Part shown: positions 40,037 to 49,101 of the stretch, piece by piece
How positions within the stretch are numbered: the first letter of the stretch is position 1
How the letters are laid out: every line of letters begins with the position of its first letter
Assembly (NCBI RefSeq): GCF_000426505.1
Contig: NZ_AUFM01000015.1
Coordinates: 434,001-498,000, forward strand
Reading direction: 5' to 3'
Source of the DNA: Nisaea denitrificans DSM 18348
GTDB lineage: Bacteria; Pseudomonadota; Alphaproteobacteria; Thalassobaculales; Thalassobaculaceae
Length of the DNA stretch: 64,000 nucleotides
Made by a program: the position numbers and the translations under genes
The notes under the pieces: generated by a model
Database searches by the model: none
Told to the model about the DNA's origin: nothing
What the model saw: the letters and a program-made list of their open reading frames with translations, nothing else

Positions 40037-40555
40037 TTAACGCAGCGACTCATCAACCCGAATGCCCCAGATCGCCGATCTGTGTACCCAGCCGCTAAGG
40101 CCGGATACCTCTATCTCGCACCACTCCCGCGCGCAGCTTTCCAGCCAGGCAATCACGCCGGGCTCCAGATGAGCCACGGCCGGTGCGCTGTCCGCCTGCT
40201 CGCGGCGAAGGGTCCGGTTGCGGCCGATCACCAGTACGGAGCGGCGGCCGGACAGCATGCTCTGATGCACCCAGCCCTCGGTGCCTTCAAAATCCCGGAC
40301 TTTCCGCCAGTTCTCGAATTCGGAAACGATCTCGACCGGCATGTTCTCCCGCACAAAGACCCAGTCCACCGGGTACCGCACCCCGGGGCCGGTCCGGACA
40401 TTGACCTCTTCGGCCTGTAGCGTGACATAGCGGGGAATCGGCAGGCCGGTCACGCTGCCCACGGTCTCCGCCCTGGCAGCCATATTCGGGCCACCCAGAA
40501 GTGAGGTCGGCACGATCAACAGGGCGATGATCAGCGAGAGCGGTTTCAGAAACAT
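40037..40555 (-). CDS. Exported bacterial SH3-domain protein
   Basis: A 172-residue protein with a signal peptide (LKPLSLIIALLIVPTSLLGG) and two SH3-like repeats of the SH3_4 type. The first runs over roughly residues 45-105 (EEVNVRTGPGVRYPVDWVF, EGTEGWVHQSMLSG) and the second over 110-170 (VAHLEPGVIAWLESC, GLSGWVHRSAIWG). Such proteins are thought to bind cell-wall peptides in the periplasm; no catalytic domain is present. The ATG at 40555 places the signal at the N-terminus; ATG 40582 is possible. It diverges from the dehydrogenase gene. Confidence 0.85.
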   Translation of the reverse strand: MFLKPLSLIIALLIVPTSLLGGPNMAARAETVGSVTGLPIPRYVTLQAEEVNVRTGPGVRYPVDWVFVRENMPVEIVSEFENWRKVRDFEGTEGWVHQSMLSGRRSVLVIGRNRTLRREQADSAPAVAHLEPGVIAWLESCAREWCEIEVSGLSGWVHRSAIWGIRVDESLR

Positions 40556-40714
40556 GATGCGTATCCCGGAATGACAGATCATCCTACCATTGCAATTGGG
40601 GTGGAGTAAGAGGGGCGGCGCTATATAGCCGAGATACTTGTCACTTTGTGGACAATTCACCAGACGCCTGATATTTCCCGGAAGAACAGGGTTTCGGGGC
40701 GAAGGATAAATCCC

Positions 40715-41701
40715 ATGACAACCAGCAAGCCGCTTGTCATCGTCACGCGGAAGCTACCGGATCCGGTGGAAACCCGGATGATGGAGCTATTTGATACGCG
40801 GCTGAACATGTCGGATGAGCCGTTCTCGCGGGAACAGCTGAAAGCCGCCATGGCGGAAGCAGACATTCTGATCCCGACCGTAACCGATAAACTCGACGCG
40901 AAATTGATCCAGGAAGCGGGGCCGAACCTGAAGCTGATCGCTTCTTTCGGCACAGGTGTCGACCATATCGATGTGCCCGCGGCCAAGAAGAAGGGCATCA
41001 TCGTCACCAACACCCCCGGCGTGCTGACCGAGGATACGGCGGACATGACCATGGCGCTGATCCTTGCGGTGCCGCGCCGTCTGGTCGAGGGCGAGAAGCT
41101 GGTGCGTTCCGGAAAATGGGAAGGCTGGGGGCCGACGGTGATGCTCGGTCACCGTATTCACGGCAAGCGCCTCGGCATCATCGGTATGGGCCGGATCGGT
41201 CAGGCAGTGGCGAAGCGGGCCCGCGGGTTCGGGCTTTCGATCCATTATCACAACCGTCGGCGTCTGCATCCCGAGGTCGAGCAGGAACTGGAAGCCACAT
41301 ATTGGGACAATTTGGATCAGATGCTGTCCCGCATGGATATCGTCTCGGTCAACTGTCCGCGCACACCTGCGACCTATCACATGCTGAATGCGCGACGGCT
41401 CGCGCTGCTGCAGCCCCACGCCTATCTGGTTAATACCTCGCGTGGCGAGGTGGTGGACGAGGAGGCGCTGGTTCAGGCGTTGTCGAACCGGGATTTCGCG
41501 GGTGCGGGTCTCGATGTTTTCGAGCACGAGCCGCAAGTCGACCCGAAGTTGCTGAAGCTTTCCAACGTTGTACTGCTGCCGCATATGGGTTCGGCGACGA
41601 TCGAGGGGCGGATCGATATGGGGGAAAAGGTGATCGTGAACGTAAAGACGTTCGTCGACGGTCACAGGCCGCCGGACAGGGTGCTAGAGCTCGAGTTCTG
41701 A
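40715..41701 (+). CDS. D-2-hydroxyacid dehydrogenase, glyoxylate/hydroxypyruvate reductase type
   Basis: A 328-residue NAD(P)-dependent enzyme. The substrate domain has LIASFGTGVDHIDVPAAKKKG, the Rossmann motif is LGIIGMGRIGQAVAKRARG, and the catalytic set Arg-Glu-His is seen as NTSRGEVVDEEALV, DVFEHEPQVDPKLL and LLPHMGSAT. This set is typical of GyaR-like glyoxylate reductases, though substrate cannot be fixed by sequence. AAGGA lies eight bases ahead of ATG 40715. Confidence 0.9.
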   Translation: MTTSKPLVIVTRKLPDPVETRMMELFDTRLNMSDEPFSREQLKAAMAEADILIPTVTDKLDAKLIQEAGPNLKLIASFGTGVDHIDVPAAKKKGIIVTNTPGVLTEDTADMTMALILAVPRRLVEGEKLVRSGKWEGWGPTVMLGHRIHGKRLGIIGMGRIGQAVAKRARGFGLSIHYHNRRRLHPEVEQELEATYWDNLDQMLSRMDIVSVNCPRTPATYHMLNARRLALLQPHAYLVNTSRGEVVDEEALVQALSNRDFAGAGLDVFEHEPQVDPKLLKLSNVVLLPHMGSATIEGRIDMGEKVIVNVKTFVDGHRPPDRVLELEF

Positions 41702-41720
41702 GTGCTTCAGCCTACTGGAA

Positions 41721-41900
41721 TTAATGACCGAAAAAGGCACTGGCGTCGCCGGAGCCGGCCATTACGCTGACCAGAATCAGGGTAAGCACCAACGTAATTC
41801 CGAGAAGTGGTAAGCTCCAGGACCCACTGGCCTGGAGATCGGCTTCGCTAGGTACAACACCATTGCCGCCGATCCGTCTCTTCGATTTGTGCCCGTTCAT
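41721..41900 (-). CDS. 59-residue single-pass membrane protein
   Basis: A short open frame with a good ribosome site (GGGAG about ten bases ahead of the ATG at 41900). The product has a basic N-terminus (MNGHKSKRRIGGNG), then a hydrophobic segment LPLLGITLVLTLILVSVMAG near residues 30-49 and a short tail ending in AFFGH. It looks like a genuine small membrane protein, with the basic side inside. I know no family for it. It lies between the dehydrogenase and moeB, tail-to-tail with the dehydrogenase gene at a 19-base gap. Confidence 0.6.
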   Translation of the reverse strand: MNGHKSKRRIGGNGVVPSEADLQASGSWSLPLLGITLVLTLILVSVMAGSGDASAFFGH

Positions 41901-42076
41901 GGTTCTTACTCTCCCGGATCGACCTGGATTTCGCCCTATTGCGGAATCAGTCGCGTCCTGATCATTCTCACTCGCTAAGATGAAGATATGGTAACCGAGC
42001 GGATTATTTCCAATCCGTTATCGATCATCGACGTGGCATATGACACATGCCGATCAGGACCGAATTAGGGCAGAGA
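41901..42076. other. Intergenic region between the small membrane protein gene and moeB
   Basis: About 176 bases with no gene seen. A promoter for the small minus-strand gene should lie here, but no clear one is recognised. Confidence 0.4.
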
Positions 42077-42865
42077 TCAGGCGATTTCGCGGATTGTCGG
42101 GTCGGTGCCGCAGAGCGCGCAGCCCGGATCGCGGGCGGCTTTCATCTTGCGGAAGGTCGGGCCCAGCGCATCATAGATCAGCAGATGGCCGGAAAGGCTG
42201 CTGCCGAGATCGAGCAATTCCTTGATCACTTCGGTGGCCTGCAGCGTGCCGATGACACCGGCGACCGCCCCCAGAATACCGGCCTCCTCGCAGCGCGGGA
42301 TCATCCCCGGCGGCGGCTCGGTCGGGAACAGGCAGCGGTAGCAGGGCTCACCCTCATGCCCGGGCACACCGCCGCGGAATGTCGCAAGCTGACCCTCGAA
42401 GCGGAGCAGGGAGCCGGAGACCAGTGGCTTGCCGGCAAAATAGGCGGCATCGTTGACGAGATAGCGGGTGGCGAAATTGTCACTGCCATCGGCGATCAGG
42501 TCATAGTCGGCGAAAAGGGCCGCCGCGTTTTCGGCGGTCAGCCGCTCCTCGTACTGGTTCACCCGGATACCCGGATTGATCCGGGCGACGGACTCCGCCG
42601 CCGACGCCACCTTGGAGATACCGACCGAAGCGGTGCCGTGAGCGATCTGCCGCTGCAGGTTGGTCAGATCGACTTCATCATCATCAATGACGCCGAGAGT
42701 GCCGACCCCGGCTGCGGCGAGATAGAGCAGCAGTGGCGAGCCGAGCCCGCCAGCGCCGATCACCAGAACCCGGGCCGAGAGGAGGCGCTCCTGCCCCTCC
42801 TCGCCGACCTCGTCCAGGATCAGATGGCGGGCATATCGATGGAACTGTTCGTCGTTCAGTTCCAT
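42077..42865 (-). CDS. moeB: Molybdopterin-synthase adenylyltransferase (MoeB/ThiF family)
   Basis: A 262-residue E1-like enzyme that adenylates the C-terminus of a small ubiquitin-like sulfur carrier (MoaD or ThiS). The ATP loop is VLVIGAGGLGSPLLLYLAAAGVG with VIDDDEVDLTNLQRQ next. The zinc site is two CxxC pairs, CYRCLFP and CALCG. No rhodanese domain is attached, so this is the short form. ThiF is the main alternative; there is no moa or thi neighbour to decide. It lies five bases downstream of cysK, so sulfur chemistry may link the two. Confidence 0.88.
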   Translation of the reverse strand: MELNDEQFHRYARHLILDEVGEEGQERLLSARVLVIGAGGLGSPLLLYLAAAGVGTLGVIDDDEVDLTNLQRQIAHGTASVGISKVASAAESVARINPGIRVNQYEERLTAENAAALFADYDLIADGSDNFATRYLVNDAAYFAGKPLVSGSLLRFEGQLATFRGGVPGHEGEPCYRCLFPTEPPPGMIPRCEEAGILGAVAGVIGTLQATEVIKELLDLGSSLSGHLLIYDALGPTFRKMKAARDPGCALCGTDPTIREIA

Positions 42866-42870
42866 GCCGC

Positions 42871-43830
42871 TTATTCCCCGAGGCCCTCGAACAGGGCGGT
42901 CGAGAGATAGCGCTCGGCGAAGCTCGGGATGATGACGACGATCCGCTTGCCTTCCATTTCCGGGCGCTTGCCGATCTCGAAAGCAGCAGCAAGGGCGGCG
43001 CCGGAGGAGATGCCGGCCGGCAAGCCTTCGATGCGGGCTGCCTCGCGACTGGTCTCGATAGCGGTCTCGTTGCTGACCTTGACGATCTCGTCATAGATCT
43101 TCGTGTCGAGAATGTCCGGCACGAAACCGGCGCCAATCCCCTGGATCTTGTGCGGTGCCGGGCTGCCGCCGGAGAGCACCGGGCTGGCTTCTGGCTCGAC
43201 GGCCACGACATGGAGTTTCGGGTTGCGCTGCTTCAGCACGCCGCCGGCGCCCGTGATGGTGCCGCCCGTGCCGATACCGGAGACAAAGGCGTCGATATCG
43301 CCGCCGGTATCCGCCCAGATTTCCTCCGCAGTGGTACGGACATGGATCTCCGGGTTCGCCGGGTTGGCGAATTGCTGCGGCATGAAGGAGCCCGGCGTTT
43401 TGGCGACCAGCTCCTCGGCCTTCGCGATTGCGCCTTTCATGCCGAGCGGTGCCTCGGTCAGCACAATCTCGGCCCCGAGGAACGCCAGCATCTTGCGGCG
43501 CTCGATCGACATGGATTCCGGCATGGTCAGGACCAGCTTGTAGCCCTTGGCAGCCGCGACGAAGGCAAGGCCGATGCCGGTATTGCCGCTGGTAGGCTCA
43601 ATGATTGTGGCGCCCGGCTTGAGCTCTCCGGAGGCTTCGGCCGCTTCGATCATCGCCTTGCCGATCCGGTCCTTTACCGAGGCCAGCGGATTGAAGAACT
43701 CAAGCTTCGCAAGGATGTCCGCCTTGACGCCCTTGGCTGCTGCCAGTTTCGAGACGCGGACGAGGGGTGTCCCGCCGATCGTATCAAGGATGCTGTCGTA
43801 GATTTTTCCGCGGAATTCGGTTGCGCTCAT
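42871..43830 (-). CDS. cysK: Cysteine synthase A
   Basis: A 319-residue PLP enzyme that makes cysteine from O-acetylserine and sulfide. The PLP lysine is in [17 protein letters not shown], the phosphate loop in [18 protein letters not shown], and [19 protein letters not shown] is the substrate-binding block. GGAGG precedes the ATG at 43830. It is followed by moeB with a five-base gap. Confidence 0.95.
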   Translation of the reverse strand: MSATEFRGKIYDSILDTIGGTPLVRVSKLAAAKGVKADILAKLEFFNPLASVKDRIGKAMIEAAEASGELKPGATIIEPTSGNTGIGLAFVAAAKGYKLVLTMPESMSIERRKMLAFLGAEIVLTEAPLGMKGAIAKAEELVAKTPGSFMPQQFANPANPEIHVRTTAEEIWADTGGDIDAFVSGIGTGGTITGAGGVLKQRNPKLHVVAVEPEASPVLSGGSPAPHKIQGIGAGFVPDILDTKIYDEIVKVSNETAIETSREAARIEGLPAGISSGAALAAAFEIGKRPEMEGKRIVVIIPSFAERYLSTALFEGLGE

Positions 43831-43951
43831 CTGGTGTTCCTCCCTCGGGGATTTCCTGTCCTGCTCAAGCTGGTCAATCCCGCCCGGCTCTTAAACGGCC
43901 GATACGGAACAAGTGTGTGTATGTTCGCGCGCCAGCGCCCAGTCAGCTGCG

Positions 43952-44410
43952 CTACCCGGTCCCGGTGGAGCCGAAACCGCCGCTGCCGCGTGTCGTTTCG
44001 TCCAGCTCCTCAACCTCGGCCCAGCGGGCCTGGATCACTGGTGCGACCAGCATCTGCGCAATGCGCATGCCGCGGGTCACGGTGAAGGACTCTTGGCCGT
44101 GATTGATCAGGATAACGCCGATCTCGCCACGATAATCCGCATCGATGGTGCCGGGCGTGTTCACCTGTGTCACGCCATTGCGCAGGGCGAGGCCGGAGCG
44201 TGGCCGCACCTGTGCCTCGAAGCCCGGCGGCAGGGCGATGGAAAGGCCGGTCGGAATCAGTGTGCGCTCGCCCGGCGCAAGAACGACATCCTCGGAAATC
44301 GCGGCCATCAGATCCATGCCGGCGCTGTCGGGCGTCTGGTATTCCGGCAGCGGAAGATCGGCGCCGTGCGGCAGGCGGCGGACGCGAACGTCGATGGTGG
44401 CGGAAGTCAT
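43952..44410 (-). CDS. dut: Deoxyuridine 5'-triphosphate nucleotidohydrolase
   Basis: A 152-residue trimeric dUTPase, which removes dUTP and supplies dUMP. The five family motifs are seen, including [48 protein letters not shown] and the C-terminal GSGGFGSTG that closes over the active site. It overlaps coaBC by four bases. Confidence 0.96.
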   Translation of the reverse strand: MTSATIDVRVRRLPHGADLPLPEYQTPDSAGMDLMAAISEDVVLAPGERTLIPTGLSIALPPGFEAQVRPRSGLALRNGVTQVNTPGTIDADYRGEIGVILINHGQESFTVTRGMRIAQMLVAPVIQARWAEVEELDETTRGSGGFGSTGTG

Positions 44411-45612
44411 GCCGTGAAATGCTCCGTGATGCGGGCGGCGAGTTTTGCAGCCACCTCGTGCTTGGTCAGGGTGGGCCAGTCCTCGGCACCGTCCCCGGTG
44501 ATCAGGTGAATGGTGTTGGCGTCCCCGCCGAAAGTCCCCGTCGCCGGGCTGACATCGTTGGCCAGAATCCAGTCGCAGCCCTTGCGGGCGCGCTTCTCGG
44601 TCGCGTGCGGGACGACGTTTTCCGTTTCGGCAGCGAAACCAATAACCAGCGCCGGCCGTTTGCCGTCGAGCCCGGAAACCGTCTTCAGGATGTCCGGGTT
44701 CTCTGTCATGGAGAGCGCCGGGATATCCCCGCTGCCATCCTTCTTCAGTTTCTGCGTCGCTTCCTCGGCCACCCGCCAGTCGGCGACGGCGGCGGCGAAG
44801 ATGGCAATATCGGCAGGCAGGGCGGCTTCGACCCCGGCCAGCATCTGTCGGGCGGTCTCGATATGCCGGACGGTGACGCCTGCCGGATCGGGCTCCCGCG
44901 TCGGGCCGGTGACCAGCGTCACCTCGGCGCCCGCTGCCGCGAGTGCCGCTGCGATGGCGTGACCCTGCTTACCGGACGACCGGTTGGCGATATAGCGCAC
45001 AGGATCTATCGGCTCATATGTCGGCCCGCTGGTAACCACGGCGCGTTTTCCCGCGAGCGGCTTCGCTGCCGGATCAAGCTGGGCCGCGACGGCCTCGGCA
45101 ATCGCCGCCGGTTCCGCCATGCGCCCCGGCCCGAACTCGCCGCAGGCCATGTCACCCTCGTCCGGCCCGATGAAAGAAATGCCGCGCTCCGTCAGGACTT
45201 TCACGTTCTCCTGCGTCGCCGCATGGGTCCACATCCGGACATTCATCGCCGGTGCGGCCAGTACTGGCGTGTCGGTCGCCAGCAGCAATGTGGAGGCAAG
45301 ATCGCCCGCCAGCCCGGCTCGCATCTTCGCCAACAGATCGGCGGTGGCAGGCGCGACGACGATCAGATCGGCGGAACGGGAAAGTTGGATATGCCCCATC
45401 TCCGCCTCGTCGGTGAGGGAGAAGAGATCGGTATAGACCTTGTCTTCGGTCAGCGCCGAGAGACTAAGCGGCGTGACGAATTCCTCGCCCGCTTTCGTCA
45501 GCACCGCGCGCACGGCAATGCCGCGCTTGCGCAGCAGCCGCACCAGCTCCAGTGCCTTGTAAGCAGCGATACCGCCGCCGACGATCAGCAGAACCCGTTT
45601 GCCGGAGGACAT
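44407..45612 (-). CDS. coaBC: Bifunctional phosphopantothenoylcysteine synthetase/decarboxylase
   Basis: CoaBC performs two steps of coenzyme A synthesis. The 401-residue protein has the N-terminal flavin decarboxylase domain ([20 protein letters not shown], with the key His and [19 protein letters not shown]) and the C-terminal synthetase domain ([34 protein letters not shown]). It is coupled to dut by a 4-base overlap, an arrangement common in proteobacteria. Confidence 0.96.
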   Translation of the reverse strand: MSSGKRVLLIVGGGIAAYKALELVRLLRKRGIAVRAVLTKAGEEFVTPLSLSALTEDKVYTDLFSLTDEAEMGHIQLSRSADLIVVAPATADLLAKMRAGLAGDLASTLLLATDTPVLAAPAMNVRMWTHAATQENVKVLTERGISFIGPDEGDMACGEFGPGRMAEPAAIAEAVAAQLDPAAKPLAGKRAVVTSGPTYEPIDPVRYIANRSSGKQGHAIAAALAAAGAEVTLVTGPTREPDPAGVTVRHIETARQMLAGVEAALPADIAIFAAAVADWRVAEEATQKLKKDGSGDIPALSMTENPDILKTVSGLDGKRPALVIGFAAETENVVPHATEKRARKGCDWILANDVSPATGTFGGDANTIHLITGDGAEDWPTLTKHEVAAKLAARITEHFTA

Positions 45613-45802
45613 GTCCCGGACCTTTCAGATGTCTCAGACGAGGCGGACTCTAGGGCCGGTGCGGTCGGGAGGCAAGGAGGGGGCACTATCATCCCGGAGA
45701 TGGCGGAACCGCTGCAATGGCTTCGGGAGACTCTGCGTGAGGGTTGTTTCCTCGGCGCGGCTGAAAAACCGGCCTGTTCCTCTCATATTTGAGGATACAA
45801 AC

Positions 45803-45817
45803 ACGAAAAATTTTCGT
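45803..45817. promoter_or_regulatory. Palindrome over the putative -10 of the DUF4160 cassette
   Basis: ACGAAAA-A-TTTTCGT, a perfect 15-base palindrome, abuts TATTAT (45817-45822), a likely -10 box, about 20 bases before the DUF4160 start. This fits autorepression by the HTH protein encoded second in the cassette. Confidence 0.55.
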
Positions 45818-45842
45818 ATTATTTGTAGCGCGGGCCAACCGA

Positions 45843-46067
45843 ATGCCGACAATCAGGATATTCACGAATTGCAGGATAGTGATGTATTTCGACGACCATC
45901 TCCCGCCACATTTCCATGTGATCACGACCGATCATCGCGAAGCGCTGGTCGCGCTTGAGGATAATAGGATTCTCGCGGGGCTTCCAGCACGGGAGATTCG
46001 TGAGGCACTTGATTGGGCCGCGGAGCACCGTGCGTTGCTCGTGGCGAAGTGGGCGGAGTTGAACTAA
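45843..46067 (+). CDS. DUF4160 family small protein, putative toxin-like partner
   Basis: A 74-residue protein that matches the DUF4160 pattern: MPTIRIFTNCRIVMYFDDHL, then PPHFHVITTDHREALVAL and a C-terminal helix rich in Ala and Glu. It overlaps the next gene by one base (TAATG), so the pair is translated together. DUF4160/DUF2442 genes often travel as pairs, and a toxin-antitoxin-like role has been suggested, but I am not aware of firm proof. I see no catalytic residues to test this. Confidence 0.72.
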   Translation: MPTIRIFTNCRIVMYFDDHLPPHFHVITTDHREALVALEDNRILAGLPAREIREALDWAAEHRALLVAKWAELN

Positions 46068-46510
46068 TGGAGTTATTTCGAATCCAGGATGCCTGCTTTC
46101 GCACGGAAGGGCATTCAGCAGTGGCCGAGCTGGTTTTCCACACTGGAGAAAAGCTCGAAATAGATTTTGCCGAGCGGGCCAGGAACCGGCCGAAGCTGAA
46201 GCCACTTCTCGATCCGAAGGTTTTCGAGGCGGGCAAGATTGTCGATGGCGGTATTGCCGTGGAATGGCCGTGCGGCATCGAAATAGATGCCACGTCCTTA
46301 CACAGGACAGCCCTTGCCATGTTTTTTCGTGCCTGGCGCAAGGGGCACGGCATGTCTCAGGCCGTGGCCGCCTCGGCGCTTGGGCTGACCAGCCGGACGG
46401 TTCAGAACTATGAAGCGGGGGAACAGGATATTCCGCGCACCGTGATGCTGGCCATGCGCGGTTTCGATGCGTCGCCCGATCTGCGGGACGGCGTTGCCGC
46501 GCTGACTTGA
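46067..46510 (+). CDS. DUF2442-like protein with C-terminal XRE-type HTH domain
   Basis: A 147-residue protein. The first 70 residues look like DUF2442 (FRTEGHSAVAELVFHTGEKLEIDF, GIAVEWPCGIEIDATSLHR). The last 60 residues hold an HTH: FFRAWRKGHGMSQAVAASALGL then TSRTVQNYEAGEQDIPRTVML. As the second gene after DUF4160 with a DNA-binding domain it fits an antitoxin/autorepressor. The palindrome at 45803-45817 is its likely operator. The fusion of the two domains in one chain is noteworthy. Confidence 0.72.
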   Translation: MELFRIQDACFRTEGHSAVAELVFHTGEKLEIDFAERARNRPKLKPLLDPKVFEAGKIVDGGIAVEWPCGIEIDATSLHRTALAMFFRAWRKGHGMSQAVAASALGLTSRTVQNYEAGEQDIPRTVMLAMRGFDASPDLRDGVAALT

Positions 46511-46637
46511 ACGCGGGTCTATCCTGCCTTCCAGAGTGTCGAGCCGGTTGTTGGCAGCACTGGCGACAGTCAGGACCTTCAGACGTGGAATAGTGTCCGG
46601 GCTCAGTACTGCACCGGCTGCGCAGGGGGCTGGTTTT

Positions 46638-48185
46638 TCAGCCGAAGAGCAGCGCGACAACAGCGATTGCGAGCGCCAGCCAGACCGGCCAGAAGGAGCG
46701 GCGGCGCTTCGCGCTCTCCTCGGCGAAGCGGGCAACGGTATCGGGATGGAGCTTCACACCGCCTTCGGTCAGCGAGCCCATTACCCGGTCGGCGGTCTCG
46801 ACCATCTGCGGCAGGCGCTCGGCGATGGCGATGGCGTGGGAGGTGGCTTCCCTGATCCGGGCCTGGGGACCGCGATGCTCCAGCATCCAGTCCTCGATCA
46901 TCGGCCGGGGCAGCTCCCACATATTGACTTCGGGGTTGAGCGTCCGGCCGACGCCTTCCGCCACCACCATGGTTTTCTGCAACAGCAGGAGCTGGGGCTG
47001 GGTTTCCATCTCGAATTGCTCGGTGATGCGGAACAATTGCGCCAGCAGGCGGGCGACGGAAATCTCGTGCAGCGGGCGGCCGAGCAGCGGCTCGCCGATG
47101 GAGCGGCAGGCCTGGGTGAAGGCGTCGATGCTTTTGTGTGCGGGCACGTAACCGGCCCGGAAATGCACCTCGGCGACCTTGCGGTAATCGCCGGTAATAA
47201 AGCCGGTCAGCATGTCGGCGAGGAAATAGCGGGTCTTCTGGTCCAGCCGGCCCATGATGCCGAAATCGACCGGCACAACGCGGCCCTCGGCGTCCACGAA
47301 GGCATTGCCCGGATGCATGTCGGCATGGAAGAAGCCGTCCCGGAACACCTGATTGAAGAAGGCGGTTGCGGCCCGGCGCAGGATTTCCGTCGGCTCCTGA
47401 CCGTGTTCGATCAGCGTTTCCAGATCGTCGATACGTGTGCCGTGTACCCGTTCCACGGTCATCACACGGGCGGTGGTCCGGCTCCAGTTGACCTGTGGTA
47501 CCCGGAAACCCGGATCGTCAGCGAAATTCTCGGCGAGTTCGGATGCGGCGGCGGCCTCCATGCGGAGGTCCATTTCCATGACGACGGTTTCGGCGAAAAG
47601 ATCGATCACCTCGACCGGCTTCAGGCGGCGGATCCAGGGCCAGTGCTCTTCCAGCAGCTCGGCGATCCAGTGAAACAGATCAAGGTCGCGGGCGAACCGT
47701 TTCTCGATATCGGGTCGGAGGATCTTGACCGCGACCTCCTCGCCGTCGGTGGTGACGGCGAAATGCACCTGGGCGATGGAGGCGGCGGCGACCGGTTTTT
47801 CGTCGAAGCTGCTGAACACCTCGTTGATGGGACGGCCGAGTTCTTCCTCAAGTGTCTGTTTGGCGACGGAGACCGGGAAGGGTTTCAGGCGGTCCTGCAG
47901 CTGGGAAAGGTCGTGCGCCTGCTCCTCGCCGATCAGATCGGACCGGGTGGCAAGAGACTGGCCGAACTTGATGAAGCTGGGGCCGAGGGCGCTGAGCGCT
48001 GCCGCGAGGCGCTCGCCGGGGCGCAGCCGGTCATAGCGCCGGTCCCGGAACAGCAGCACGAAGCGCGCGGCAAAGGCGAGCGCCGGTGCTTGCGGAATGT
48101 TGGCGAGCGGCGCCAGGGCCCCGTACCGGGAGAGAATCCAGGCGGAGCGGCAAAGACGGACGAGGTTACGAAGAGCGCGCCACAT
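46638..48185 (-). CDS. ubiB: UbiB-family kinase-like protein of ubiquinone biosynthesis
   Basis: A 515-residue atypical kinase/ATPase needed for ubiquinone synthesis. The family features are the Ala-rich loop as AAASIAQVHFAVT in place of the kinase P-loop, FIKFGQSLATRSDLIG (the KxGQ region), the HADMHPGN catalytic-loop block, and one or two C-terminal membrane helices (FWPVWLALAIAVVALLF). It follows ubiE with six bases between them, so the two are co-transcribed. Confidence 0.95.
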   Translation of the reverse strand: MWRALRNLVRLCRSAWILSRYGALAPLANIPQAPALAFAARFVLLFRDRRYDRLRPGERLAAALSALGPSFIKFGQSLATRSDLIGEEQAHDLSQLQDRLKPFPVSVAKQTLEEELGRPINEVFSSFDEKPVAAASIAQVHFAVTTDGEEVAVKILRPDIEKRFARDLDLFHWIAELLEEHWPWIRRLKPVEVIDLFAETVVMEMDLRMEAAAASELAENFADDPGFRVPQVNWSRTTARVMTVERVHGTRIDDLETLIEHGQEPTEILRRAATAFFNQVFRDGFFHADMHPGNAFVDAEGRVVPVDFGIMGRLDQKTRYFLADMLTGFITGDYRKVAEVHFRAGYVPAHKSIDAFTQACRSIGEPLLGRPLHEISVARLLAQLFRITEQFEMETQPQLLLLQKTMVVAEGVGRTLNPEVNMWELPRPMIEDWMLEHRGPQARIREATSHAIAIAERLPQMVETADRVMGSLTEGGVKLHPDTVARFAEESAKRRRSFWPVWLALAIAVVALLFG

Positions 48186-48191
48186 ATCGGA

Positions 48192-48932
48192 TCAGATCTT
48201 CCAGGCGGAATGGATGGCCGCGATACCGCCGGAGAGGTTGCGGTACCGGATGCGTCCGAAGCCGGCGGCCTTGATCCGGTCGACGAAGCGCTCCTGATCG
48301 GGGAATTTCCGGATGCTTTCGGCAAGGTAGAGATAGGCGTCGCGGTCGTCGGCGACACGGGCGCCGATTTCCGGCAGCACCTTGAAGGAATAGAAATCAT
48401 AGACCGGGTCGAGCGCCGGCAGGGCGAGGCGGCTGAACTCGAGGCAGAGGAAGCGCCCGCCCGGCTTCAGCACGCGCCGCGCGTCGCGCAGGGCGGCGTC
48501 GATATCGGTCACGTTCCGCAGGCCGAAGGCGATCGTATAGAGATCGACCGAATTGCTCTCGATCGGCAGCATCTCGGCATTGCCGACGGTCCAGGTCAGA
48601 TCCCCGATGCCGTTTTCGGCGGCACGCTCGCGGCCGACGGTGAGCATCGCCTCGTTGATATCGCAGACAATGACCGGCCCGCCGCCGCGTTCCCGGTAGC
48701 GGAAGGCGATGTCGCCGGTACCGCCAGCCACGTCCAGCAGGGTGAGGTCCGGGCGCGGTGCCACCCAGTCCATCAGTGCGGCCTTCCAGAGCCGGTGGAT
48801 GCCGAGGCTCATCAGGTCGTTCATCAGGTCGTAGCGTCCGGCGACGGAGTCGAAAACCTCGCGGACAAGCCCGGCTTTCTCGCCGACAGGCACATCCTTG
48901 AAGCCGAAATGGGTGGTGGCGTTCTCAGTCAT
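48192..48932 (-). CDS. ubiE: Demethylmenaquinone/ubiquinone C-methyltransferase
   Basis: UbiE is the SAM-dependent C-methyltransferase of ubiquinone (and menaquinone) synthesis. The 246-residue protein has [41 protein letters not shown] and the family block [26 protein letters not shown] with LEFSRL following. Longer frames continue upstream, but ATG 48932 gives the expected N-terminus. It diverges from mutM. Confidence 0.95.
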   Translation of the reverse strand: MTENATTHFGFKDVPVGEKAGLVREVFDSVAGRYDLMNDLMSLGIHRLWKAALMDWVAPRPDLTLLDVAGGTGDIAFRYRERGGGPVIVCDINEAMLTVGRERAAENGIGDLTWTVGNAEMLPIESNSVDLYTIAFGLRNVTDIDAALRDARRVLKPGGRFLCLEFSRLALPALDPVYDFYSFKVLPEIGARVADDRDAYLYLAESIRKFPDQERFVDRIKAAGFGRIRYRNLSGGIAAIHSAWKI

Positions 48933-49101
48933 CGCGCAAATCCCGCTGCCGGTCAGGGGCGTTCCCAAGAATCGCCCCACCCGTGATCTAGCCCAGAGTG
49001 AGCGGCAATCCAACAGGAGAAGCAATGGTCTTCCGGTCATGCTTGCCCATGTCTGCCTGCTCCCGTACAGAGGAACAGACGCGGAAGCGAAGGGGTGCGA
49101 C

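Noticed and set aside
39437-42042. Twelve-base word ACGTGGCATATG occurring at 39437 and 42031
   Set aside because: Two isolated copies with different surroundings are not enough to claim a repeat family or shared operator.
42733-45792. Long plus-strand frames across cysK, dut and coaBC
   Set aside because: The minus-strand genes are certain and the plus frames are composed of typical antisense Arg/Gly/His-rich sequence.
46536-48986. An 816-residue plus-strand frame opposite ubiB and ubiE
   Set aside because: Shadow of two certain genes; low-complexity Gly/Asp/Ala composition and no family features.
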